Source of the DNA: Cytophagaceae bacterium
Lineage (GTDB): Bacteria; Bacteroidota; Bacteroidia; Cytophagales; Flexibacteraceae
Direction: 5' to 3'
NCBI GenBank assembly: GCA_027485575.1
Contig: JAIXQU010000054.1
Location: forward strand, 1 to 38,873
DNA length: 38,873 nt
The notes beneath the pieces were generated by a model that made no database searches, was not told the DNA's origin, and was given only the letters and a program-made list of their open reading frames with translations. Positions within the stretch are counted from its first letter, which is position 1. Each line of letters begins with the position of its first letter. Both the position numbers and the translations under genes were made by a program. This document shows positions 27,608 to 34,790 of this stretch, one piece after another.

Positions 27608-29160
27608 CCGTCCTTTCTCAGTTCCTGAATCAGGTTTTCAAATTCTTCTACCTGGTGGTTTTTGAGCACCCGTGGAAATTTATGAGAACCGCCTATTTTT
27701 CCTTTTTTCTCCAGGTATTTATGAAAAAAGCTTAGTGGTAAAACCTGGCCTTTGATTTCTTTTAATCCATGTCCCCGTTCTACGGCATAATCATCATTGA
27801 GAATTTTAAGCTTGTCATCAATGGCTTTGATTAAAGCCACTTCGTCTACAGGCTCGTCACAAGAAACGAACCATTGGTGCCCAAAAAGTGTTCCTGATTT
27901 TATGCCTGTAACTGCAAATTCTGTGATGGCTATGTTAAAATCGTCCTGAACCATGGCAATGGCTTTGTTCATATTTTCAACGGAAAGATGCTCACCACAA
28001 AGACTGATATAATGCTTTGTTCTTCCGGTAATTACAATTTCCGCTCTTTCCTTATTGGTAAATTTAATCACATCCCCAATCAGATACCTCCATGCGCCGG
28101 CACAGGTACTAATCAAAATGGCATAGTCCTTTCCTTCTGAAATTTCATCCACCAAAAGCGTTTGTGGATTGGCCACCATATCTCCATCGGAATTGAAGTT
28201 TTCCTCATTGAAAGGAACAAACTCGAAAAAGATTCCATTGTCACTTACCAGCTTCATACTGGTGGTATCAGGCTTATCCTGATAGGCGATGAATCCCTCA
28301 GAAGCCAGATAGGTTTCCAGATAAATGAGCGGCTTTCCTACCAATTTGTCAAATGCCTTTCGATAGGGTTCAAATGAAACTCCGCCATGACCATAAACCG
28401 AAAAATTGGGCCATAACTCATGAATGTTTTTCAAATTATAGTGCTTTATGACCTTCTCAAGCAAAATCTGAATCCAGGCCGGAACTCCGGCAATGCAGCC
28501 GATATCCCAATCTTTGGCCTTTAAAACAATTTCATCCAGCTTCTTGGACCAATCTTTTTCCTGCGCAATTTTAGTCCCGGGTTTATAAAATGGCTGAAAC
28601 CAAAACGGAATCTGGCTGGTCTGAATTCCACTTAGATCACCTTCATAACTTATGCCATTGAAATTGAGATTTGTAGAACCTCCCAGCATCAAAATACCTT
28701 TAATAAAAAAATCGCCGGGTAAATTCTTAAAATACGAAAGTGTCAGAATCTGTCGGATGCTTGTTTTTTGATTGGCCTTTATCATGTCTTTCGTAATCGG
28801 AATATGCTTGGTGGAAGCATCTGATGTCCCGGAACTAAGGGCAAAAAACTTTGTAGTGCCCGGCCAGCAAACATTGGGTTCCCCTTTAACCGTCTTTTTC
28901 CACCATTTTTCAAATATTTGATTGTAGGTGTGCGTAGGAACATTTCTGCAAAATTGCTTGTACTTTGCCTTTGGGTCTCCGGCTTTTCTTAAGCCCACCA
29001 TCATGCCAAAATTATAGGCTTTTCCAAACTCTGTATGTTCGGCCTTGGCCAAAAGAGTCTGAAGCACTTTCATTTGGGCTTCAATGGGTGTTCGTTTATT
29101 TTTTTGCCTCCTGCTTTTAAGTTGAATTCCGGTTTTTACAAGGGTTCCTAATAAATCCAT
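27604..29160 (-). CDS. GH3-family acyl-adenylating enzyme
   Basis: The protein has 518 residues, matching the GH3 family, which is named from plant auxin-conjugating enzymes and adenylates a carboxylic acid before joining it to an amine. The ATP-binding motif I is SSGTSDASTKHIP (109-121). The second is YLETYLASEGFIAYQ, and motif III with the Tyr/Asp pair is YLIGDVIKF, followed by ITGRTKHYISLCGEHLSVENMN. The C-terminal cap domain ends with HKFPRVLKNHQVEEFENLI. Bacterial GH3 homologues are widespread in Bacteroidota, but their acid and amine partners are mostly unknown; one guess is modification of a fatty or aromatic acid. The start is a clear ATG and its 3' end overlaps the convergent amidohydrolase-like gene by 4 bp. 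Confidence 0.93.
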   Translation of the reverse strand: MDLLGTLVKTGIQLKSRRQKNKRTPIEAQMKVLQTLLAKAEHTEFGKAYNFGMMVGLRKAGDPKAKYKQFCRNVPTHTYNQIFEKWWKKTVKGEPNVCWPGTTKFFALSSGTSDASTKHIPITKDMIKANQKTSIRQILTLSYFKNLPGDFFIKGILMLGGSTNLNFNGISYEGDLSGIQTSQIPFWFQPFYKPGTKIAQEKDWSKKLDEIVLKAKDWDIGCIAGVPAWIQILLEKVIKHYNLKNIHELWPNFSVYGHGGVSFEPYRKAFDKLVGKPLIYLETYLASEGFIAYQDKPDTTSMKLVSDNGIFFEFVPFNEENFNSDGDMVANPQTLLVDEISEGKDYAILISTCAGAWRYLIGDVIKFTNKERAEIVITGRTKHYISLCGEHLSVENMNKAIAMVQDDFNIAITEFAVTGIKSGTLFGHQWFVSCDEPVDEVALIKAIDDKLKILNDDYAVERGHGLKEIKGQVLPLSFFHKYLEKKGKIGGSHKFPRVLKNHQVEEFENLIQELRKDG

Positions 29161-29535
29161 TTTCTGATAGAAAGTTGGTTTTCGTTAAAGAATGAGGTCA
29201 AAACTAATTTAAAACGGGCATATTTGAATCAGAAATTAATTATTAAAAACGTAAATTCTTTTTTTGAATTTGAGGAGTAAACTGATTTTGAAGACCTTTT
29301 TCAAACCCAGTGATTGAGGGTCAAACCCAACACAATCCAGAAAAAAATTGAAATGGAAAGGCAAAAAAGTTGTCAATTCCATAAACTAAATGAACCCTGA
29401 AATTTGATTTCCTCTTTTGCCAACTTAGGTTTGCACTGTTTTTGAAGTTCAAAATTCAAATTTTGAAAACAATTTTAATTCAAGAGAGTCATATTGACTT
29501 CGGAAACCGGAAAATAAGTTCGATTGGAAACACAA
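29161..29535. other. Intergenic region between divergent GH3 and flavoprotein genes
   Basis: This is a 375-bp AT-rich divergent spacer with no gene. It contains one good promoter-like sequence for the rightward gene (29403-29433), leaving a leader of about 95 bp. On the GH3 side no clear promoter was seen. Confidence 0.7.
29403..29433 (+). promoter_or_regulatory. Bacteroidota-type promoter for the FAD reductase gene
   Basis: TTTG at 29403-29406 is followed after 19 bp by TAGGTTTG (29426-29433), which matches the Bacteroidota -33 (TTG) and -7 (TAnnTTTG) elements at permitted spacing. The ten-mer TTTTGCCAAC (29415-29424) sits directly before the -7 box. Confidence 0.6.
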
Positions 29536-30765
29536 ATGATTGATGCAGAGGTTTGCATAATAGGTGCCGGACCAGCAGGAGTTTCTGCGAGTATAACGCT
29601 ATCAAAGAATAATGTTAAGCATCTTATTGTTGATTCGGCTGTATTTCCAAGAAACAAACCTTGCGGAGACATCATGCCGACCGGTGTAATCCGGGAGCTC
29701 AATGATTTGGACCCGGACATCATGACATCGCTTTACGAAAAGGGCCTTGTGAATCCAATCTGGCATACAATCACTTACCCGCCAAATGGAAATCCAATTA
29801 ACATAGATTATTTGCCATTTAACAATCAGGCTGGTGTCCCAGGGTGTTTTTCTGTTTCCAGGTATGAATTTGATGAAGTGCTGATTCAAAAAATTCAGAA
29901 ATCGGAATTTGCCACGCTAAGGCAAGGTTGCAGAATAACCGCCATAGAAAACAAGTCAGAAGGGGTGCATCTGCAAGCCGAGGATGGAACACAAATCCTT
30001 GCAAAAATGATTATCGTGGCCACCGGATCAAACAACTCCGTGCTCAAAATCCTGGGACTTGAACAACCCAAAAGTGATTGTGCCATAGGCATACGAGCCC
30101 ATTTTGAAGGAATCGATGTAGAAAGCCACAAAACCGAACTTTTCCTTCAAAAAGATTTGATGCCTGGTGGATTTTATATCACCCCACTTCCGAATAAGAA
30201 ATTCAATGTAAACCTTGTGGTTTCTCTCGAAAAGGTAAAAACCGAAAACCTCAACCTGAGAGAAATCTTTGATTCCTTTATCGAATCAAACAAAGTATTG
30301 AAACAAAAATTTTCAAATGCCACCCGGATTGGAAACTATGAGGGATCAATGCTTTTTCTTGGCATCCATAAAAAAGTAATTGCAGGAGACCGCTTTATGA
30401 TCATCGGCGACTCTGCCGGATTAATAGAAATCATGTCCGGAAACGGTATTCCGCAGGCATTCATGAGCGGCAAGTATGCTGCCAGAAAAGCAATTGAAGC
30501 TTTGGCAAAAAACGATTTTTCAAAAGCGGAGCTCCAGGATTACGAAGAGTCATTATTCAAAAAAATTGGAAAAAGTTATTCCGCCGGAAGCTTTTTCTAC
30601 CCGGCTTTACACAAGAAATGGTTTAGCGGTTCAATCCTGAATTTCCTAAATTACCTATCCAAAAGGCCTCAAACCAATGATTTGCTCAGAGACCTTTTAT
30701 ACCAAAAGAACCCTTTGAAATTGCTTTTGAATCCGGGTTTCTTTTACAAGCTCTTTATAAAGTAA
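29536..30765 (+). CDS. Geranylgeranyl-reductase-family FAD-dependent oxidoreductase
   Basis: From ATG at 29536 the protein has 409 residues; an in-frame TTG at 29524 would add four. The FAD-binding GAGPAG is at residues 10-15 within VCIIGAGPAGVSASITL, followed by the acidic ribose-binding turn (LIVDSAVFPRNKPCGD). FPRNKPCGD is the hallmark of geranylgeranyl reductase and related halogenase/dehydrogenase flavoproteins. The second FAD motif is MIIGDSAGLIEIMSGNGIPQAFMSGKYAA. The family reduces isoprenoid chains or oxidises lipid- or quinone-linked substrates at the inner membrane face; the actual substrate here is not known. The gene has its own promoter and a weak terminator directly after the stop. 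Confidence 0.92.
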   Translation: MIDAEVCIIGAGPAGVSASITLSKNNVKHLIVDSAVFPRNKPCGDIMPTGVIRELNDLDPDIMTSLYEKGLVNPIWHTITYPPNGNPINIDYLPFNNQAGVPGCFSVSRYEFDEVLIQKIQKSEFATLRQGCRITAIENKSEGVHLQAEDGTQILAKMIIVATGSNNSVLKILGLEQPKSDCAIGIRAHFEGIDVESHKTELFLQKDLMPGGFYITPLPNKKFNVNLVVSLEKVKTENLNLREIFDSFIESNKVLKQKFSNATRIGNYEGSMLFLGIHKKVIAGDRFMIIGDSAGLIEIMSGNGIPQAFMSGKYAARKAIEALAKNDFSKAELQDYEESLFKKIGKSYSAGSFFYPALHKKWFSGSILNFLNYLSKRPQTNDLLRDLLYQKNPLKLLLNPGFFYKLFIK

Positions 30766-30779
30766 AGCGGTGCTTTTTT
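30764..30779 (+). terminator. Weak rho-independent terminator after the flavoprotein gene
   Basis: AAAGC, loop GGT and GCTTT form a 5-bp stem that runs into six T. It overlaps the stop codon. The stem is short, so efficiency is uncertain. Confidence 0.45.
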
Positions 30780-30893
30780 GGGGTTTCTCAAAAAAAAATT
30801 TTGGCGGGGGTGGGGAATTGAAAAAGATGAGGAGCCACAAGTAACCATAATAGAAAAACAGTTCGGCTATGAACTGACAAAAAAAAACCAACC

Positions 30894-30950
30894 GCACATG
30901 TAGCAAAACTTGTCCCGAATGTGCTTCTCGATTTGGTTTTGTCCGATACC
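30894..30950. repeat. Nested inverted repeat upstream of the restriction operon
   Basis: The outer arms are AAAACCAA (30894-30901) and TTGGTTTT (30943-30950). The inner arms are GCACAT (30904-30909) and ATGTGC (30929-30934). Spacers between arms are 2 and 8 bp, so the folded form has an asymmetric bulge. The ten-mer ACCAACCGCA that overlaps the left arms (30898-30907) recurs beyond the other end of the locus at 37398-37407. Confidence 0.75.
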
Positions 30951-30985
30951 CAAGCCAAAGATGCGTAAAACCAAAAGAGCTAAAT

Positions 30986-31019
30986 TTTGCCAACGTACCC
31001 GATCAGAATACTAACTTTG
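30986..31019 (+). promoter_or_regulatory. Bacteroidota-type promoter for the hsdMS-DUF1016-hsdR operon
   Basis: TTTG at 30986-30989 is followed after 22 bp by TAACTTTG (31012-31019), a match to TAnnTTTG, 26 bp before the hsdM ATG at 31046. The upstream element is part of the ten-mer TTTTGCCAAC (30985-30994), also seen near dam and before the flavoprotein gene. Confidence 0.6.
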
Positions 31020-31045
31020 CTATCTGATAAAAACGAAAATAAAAT

Positions 31046-32542
31046 ATGTTTGAACAGACCTTTAAAAATATAGACGACATACTACACAAGGACGCAGGTT
31101 GTGGCAGTGAACTGGATTATGTAGAGCAGACTTCTTGGGTTTTGTTCCTTAAATATTTGGACGACCTGGAGAAGGACAAAGCCACAGCAGCCGAACTTTC
31201 GGGCAAGGCTTACACCAACATTATTTCAAAAGAATTTCAGTGGACAGTTTGGGCAACGCCTAAAGACAAAGACGGCAAACTTGACCACCACAAAGCGTTG
31301 ACAGGTGACGACCTAAAAGATTTTGTTGACCTTAAACTATTTCCTTACCTCAAAAAGTTTAAAGCAGATGCCGAAAGTGCCGACACCATTGAATATAAAA
31401 TTGGCGAAATTTTTAGCGAACTGAAAAACAGAATACAAAGTGGCTACAATTTACGAGAGGTAATAAACCGCATTGATGAATTGCGTTTTAGAACCCACGC
31501 TGAAAAGCACGAAATGAGCCACTTGTATGAGGACAAGATTAAAAATATGGGCAACGCTGGTCGTAATGGAGGAGAATATTACACGCCACGACCTTTAATT
31601 AAAACCATTGTAAAAATTGTTGCACCCGAAATAGGAAACAAAATTTATGACGGTGCAGTAGGTTCAGCGGGTTTCTTGGTAGAAGCGTTTGAGTATTTAA
31701 AGCACCCTTCGACAAGCTCAGGGCAACGCAGAGAACTAACTACTAAGGAATACGAAATTTTACAGAAAAAAACATTTTACGGTAAAGAGAAAAAATCATT
31801 GGCTTACATCATTGGCACAATGAATATGATTTTGCACGGTGTAGAAGCACCCAACATTGTGCATACCAACACGCTTGCTGAGAACCTTGCCGACATACAG
31901 GAAAAAGACCGTTACGATATTGTATTGGCCAACCCGCCATTTGGTGGAAAAGAAAGAGCCGAAGTGCAGCAAAACTTCCCAATAAAAACGGGCGAAACGG
32001 CTTCCTTATTTTTGCAACACTTTATTAAGATTATGAAAGCAGGTGGCAAAGCAGGTGTAGTTATTAAAAATACTTTTTTGAGCAATACCGACAATGCTTC
32101 TGTGAGTTTGAGGAAGTTGCTACTTGAAAATTGCAACCTACATACTGTATTGGATATGCCAGCAGGAACATTTACAGGTGCAGGTGTAAAAACGGTTGTG
32201 TTGTTTTTTGAAAAAGGTTCTTCAACTAAAAAAGTTTGGTTCTATCAATTGAACTTAGACAGGAATTTAGGAAAGGGAAATCCACTAAATGAAAAAGATT
32301 TGGCAGACTTTATTGAACTGCAAAAAACAAAAGCCGAAAGCGAAAACTCGTGGAGTATTGCTGTAAAAGACCTGCCTGACGGCAAGGCAGGCATTGACCA
32401 AAAAACCTTTGACCTTAGTGCCAAAAACCCAAACAAAAAAGAAGAAGCCGCTTTACGCCAACCGCAAGAAATATTGTCAGCAATGAAAGCCTTGGATGAA
32501 GAAAGTGCAGATATTTTGAACTCAATTTTGGTACTGATATGA
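31046..32542 (+). CDS. hsdM: Type I restriction-modification system, modification subunit HsdM
   Basis: The protein has 498 residues. The N-terminal helical domain (about 1-160) is followed by the linker GNAGRNGGEYYTPRPLI, the AdoMet-binding motif I D202-GAVGSAGFL and the catalytic motif IV N296-P-P-F for adenine-N6 methylation. It forms an M2S methylase with HsdS and an R2M2S complex with HsdR. Two short stretches look inserted: HPSTSSGQR at about 220-228 and LPDGKAG at about 443-449. Both lie exactly on palindromic DNA repeats and keep the frame; neither hits a known motif, so activity may be retained. The gene overlaps hsdS by 4 bp and has its own promoter. Confidence 0.96.
   Translation: MFEQTFKNIDDILHKDAGCGSELDYVEQTSWVLFLKYLDDLEKDKATAAELSGKAYTNIISKEFQWTVWATPKDKDGKLDHHKALTGDDLKDFVDLKLFPYLKKFKADAESADTIEYKIGEIFSELKNRIQSGYNLREVINRIDELRFRTHAEKHEMSHLYEDKIKNMGNAGRNGGEYYTPRPLIKTIVKIVAPEIGNKIYDGAVGSAGFLVEAFEYLKHPSTSSGQRRELTTKEYEILQKKTFYGKEKKSLAYIIGTMNMILHGVEAPNIVHTNTLAENLADIQEKDRYDIVLANPPFGGKERAEVQQNFPIKTGETASLFLQHFIKIMKAGGKAGVVIKNTFLSNTDNASVSLRKLLLENCNLHTVLDMPAGTFTGAGVKTVVLFFEKGSSTKKVWFYQLNLDRNLGKGNPLNEKDLADFIELQKTKAESENSWSIAVKDLPDGKAGIDQKTFDLSAKNPNKKEEAALRQPQEILSAMKALDEESADILNSILVLI
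31705..31723 (+). repeat. Palindrome-type repeat inserted in hsdM (first)
   Basis: The sequence CCCTTCGACAAGCTCAGGG has CCCT/AGGG ends and encodes part of HPSTSSGQR. From memory this is a widespread short repeat in many bacterial genomes, including intergenic positions. Here it lies inside a coding region and preserves the frame. Residues on either side (EAFEYLK and ELTTKEYEIL) join naturally without it. Confidence 0.8.
32371..32391 (+). repeat. Palindrome-type repeat inserted in hsdM (second)
   Basis: This 21-bp element has perfect 7-bp arms CCTGCCT and AGGCAGG around a 7-bp centre. It encodes LPDGKAG, seven residues, so it adds exactly 21 bp in frame between SIAVKD and IDQKTFDLS, a junction that reads continuously without it. 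Confidence 0.8.
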
Positions 32543-33777
32543 AACAAGGTTGGGAAATAAGAAAGTTGGGTGATGTATGTGATTTCCAAAATGGATTTGC
32601 TTTCAAAAGCAACACATACAAAGAAACAGGTTTGCCAATTCTTAGAATAACAAACATTCAAAATCAGTCATTAGAAATAAATGAACTGGTGTATTTTGAT
32701 GCAAAAGATTACAAAGAGAATTTTGATAGATTTAAAGTTGTCAAAGATGATATAGTAGTTGCAATGTCTGGAGCAACAACAGGCAAACTTGGGATTAATA
32801 CAACTGATACAGTTTTTTATTTAAATCAACGTGTTGGAAAATTCATTCCTAAAAAAGAAATACTAAAGCCATTTCTCTATTATTTCCTATCTACAAAAGT
32901 TGAGGAGAGCTTAAGAATTGCAGCTGGTGCAGCACAACCAAACTTAAGCACAGAGCAAATTAATAATTTTCAAATCCCCCTTCCACCCCTTGCCGAGCAA
33001 CAGCGCATCGTAGCCATATTAGATGCCGCAGGTGCCGCCATATCCAAGGCAAAAGCCAATGCAGAACAAAACCTCAAAAACGCCAAAGAACTTTTTGAAA
33101 GTTATTTGCAAGGGGTGTTTGAGAATAAAGGGCAGGGTTGGGTTAAAGATACCTTGCAAACGTTGCTTGAAAAAGGTTGGATAGTTAGTCATCTTGATGG
33201 TAATCACGGAGGAGATTATCCCAAGAGGGAAGAGTTCAAAAATGAAGGTGTGCCATATATCTCTGCAAACTGCTTACGAGGAACAAACATTGATTTTTCA
33301 TTGGCAAAACATCTTTCACCTGAAAAAGCCGCCACATTCAGAAAGGGTGTAGCAATAAACAATGATGTTTTATTTGCACATAACGCAACGGTAGGTCCCG
33401 TTGCAATATTAAAAACTGAAGAAGAAAAGGTGATTTTAGGGACATCATTATCTTACTATCGTTGTAACACCGAATACATACTGCCTGAATATTTAGCTAA
33501 TTATATGCGTTCCAAAGAGTTTAAGCAGCAGTATGAAATCATTATGCGTCAATCAACAAGAAACCAAGTGCCTATAACTAAGCAAAGGGAATTTTACCAT
33601 ATCATACCGCCAATTGACTATCAAAAACAGATTGTCATTAATCTTGAACAGTTGCTTGTACAATCTCAAAAATTAGAAGCCATTTATCAGCAAAAAATAA
33701 ATGACTTAGAAGAACTCAAAAAATCCGTTTTGCAAAAGGCGTTTAGTGGAGATTTAAAAACAGCAACAGCCGTATGA
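32539..33777 (+). CDS. hsdS: Type I restriction-modification system, specificity subunit HsdS
   Basis: The protein has 412 residues and two target-recognition domains of the usual layout: TRD1 at about 1-145 (opening WEIRKLGDVCDFQNGFAFKS) and TRD2 at about 205-360. Each ends with a conserved helical region (PLPPLAEQQRIVAILDAAGAAISKAKANAEQNLKNAKELFESYLQ; then PPIDYQKQIVINLEQLL...LEELKKSVLQKAFSGDL). The conserved helices set the distance between the two half-sites of a bipartite target. The target itself cannot be read. It starts with ATGA overlapping the hsdM stop and ends with a 4-bp overlap with the DUF1016 gene, so translation is coupled on both sides. Confidence 0.95.
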   Translation: MKQGWEIRKLGDVCDFQNGFAFKSNTYKETGLPILRITNIQNQSLEINELVYFDAKDYKENFDRFKVVKDDIVVAMSGATTGKLGINTTDTVFYLNQRVGKFIPKKEILKPFLYYFLSTKVEESLRIAAGAAQPNLSTEQINNFQIPLPPLAEQQRIVAILDAAGAAISKAKANAEQNLKNAKELFESYLQGVFENKGQGWVKDTLQTLLEKGWIVSHLDGNHGGDYPKREEFKNEGVPYISANCLRGTNIDFSLAKHLSPEKAATFRKGVAINNDVLFAHNATVGPVAILKTEEEKVILGTSLSYYRCNTEYILPEYLANYMRSKEFKQQYEIIMRQSTRNQVPITKQREFYHIIPPIDYQKQIVINLEQLLVQSQKLEAIYQQKINDLEELKKSVLQKAFSGDLKTATAV

Positions 33778-34790
33778 AAAACGAAATAGCAATCATTAGC
33801 CAGGAAGAATACGGCAACCTACTGCAACAAGCCGTGGAGCAAATTCGCTCCACCCGGATTATGGTTGCCAGACAGATAAATGCCTCCAGGCAATCCGTTT
33901 ACTGGAATCTGGGTAAATTGTTGTTTGAAAAACAACTTTCCGAAGGGTATGGCAGTAGTGTTGTTAATCAACTTTCGGCAGACCTTAAAACCGAATTTCC
34001 CGATATGGGCTTATCGCCCCGCAATTTGTGGAACATGAAGCTATTTTTTGAGCGTTATTATTTGGCCGACCCAAAACTGCTACAAGCCGTAGCAGTTTTA
34101 CCATGGGGACATAATTTGCTATTAATCAACAAAGCGCCATCACTTGAAGCGGTAGCATTTTATGCCAAGGAAACCATTGAAAAAGGATGGAGCAGAGATT
34201 TGCTGCTCAATGCCATAAAAATGGATGGTTTCGGCCAAAAGCAAAAACAAATCAAATCGCACAACTTTAATGAAACGCTTCCCGCCATTCATTCCGAATA
34301 TGCCAACGAAGTATTCAAAGACCATTACAATCTTGGTTTTTTAGGCATAACCGAACCTGTAAAAGAGTTGGAATTAGAAAAACGTCTGATAGAGAAAATT
34401 AAACATTTTGTATTGGAATTGGGCAAAGGTTTTTCATTTATCGGCAATCAACACCGCCTGGAATACAACGGAAAAGAATATTTTGTAGATATGCTTTTCT
34501 TTCATCGTGGGTTGCGGAGTTTGGTAGCCATAGAATTAAAAATCGGCAGTTTCAAAGCCGAATACATTGGCAAAATGAACTTGTATTTGGGTTTGCTTGA
34601 CAAATTAGAAAAAGGAGAAAACGAAAATCAATCCATTGGTATTATTCTTTGTGCCGATAAGGACCATTTAGATGTGGAAATTGCTTTGCAAGACATCCAT
34701 AAGCCCATTGGCGTTGGGGAATACCAATTATTGCCGAAAGACCAACTGGAAAGATTAATCGTAAATGCAATTAAAGGAGAAGAACAATGA
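33774..34790 (+). CDS. DUF1016/YhcG-type PDDEXK nuclease-domain protein in the type I operon
   Basis: The protein has 338 residues. The N-terminal domain (about 10-170) has the family features RSTRIMVARQINASRQSVYWNLGKLL and GLSPRNLWNMKLFFERY, with LPWGHNLLLINK. The C-terminal domain has a nuclease-like core YNGKEYFVDMLFFHRGLRSLVAIELKIG: the Asp of FVDM and the E-x-K of IELKIG fit the PDDEXK superfamily. Such proteins are known neighbours of type I restriction genes, but their role there is not settled; it may be an accessory nuclease or a regulator of restriction. Its ATG overlaps hsdS and its stop overlaps the hsdR start, so it is produced as part of the complex operon. Confidence 0.92.
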   Translation: MKNEIAIISQEEYGNLLQQAVEQIRSTRIMVARQINASRQSVYWNLGKLLFEKQLSEGYGSSVVNQLSADLKTEFPDMGLSPRNLWNMKLFFERYYLADPKLLQAVAVLPWGHNLLLINKAPSLEAVAFYAKETIEKGWSRDLLLNAIKMDGFGQKQKQIKSHNFNETLPAIHSEYANEVFKDHYNLGFLGITEPVKELELEKRLIEKIKHFVLELGKGFSFIGNQHRLEYNGKEYFVDMLFFHRGLRSLVAIELKIGSFKAEYIGKMNLYLGLLDKLEKGENENQSIGIILCADKDHLDVEIALQDIHKPIGVGEYQLLPKDQLERLIVNAIKGEEQ

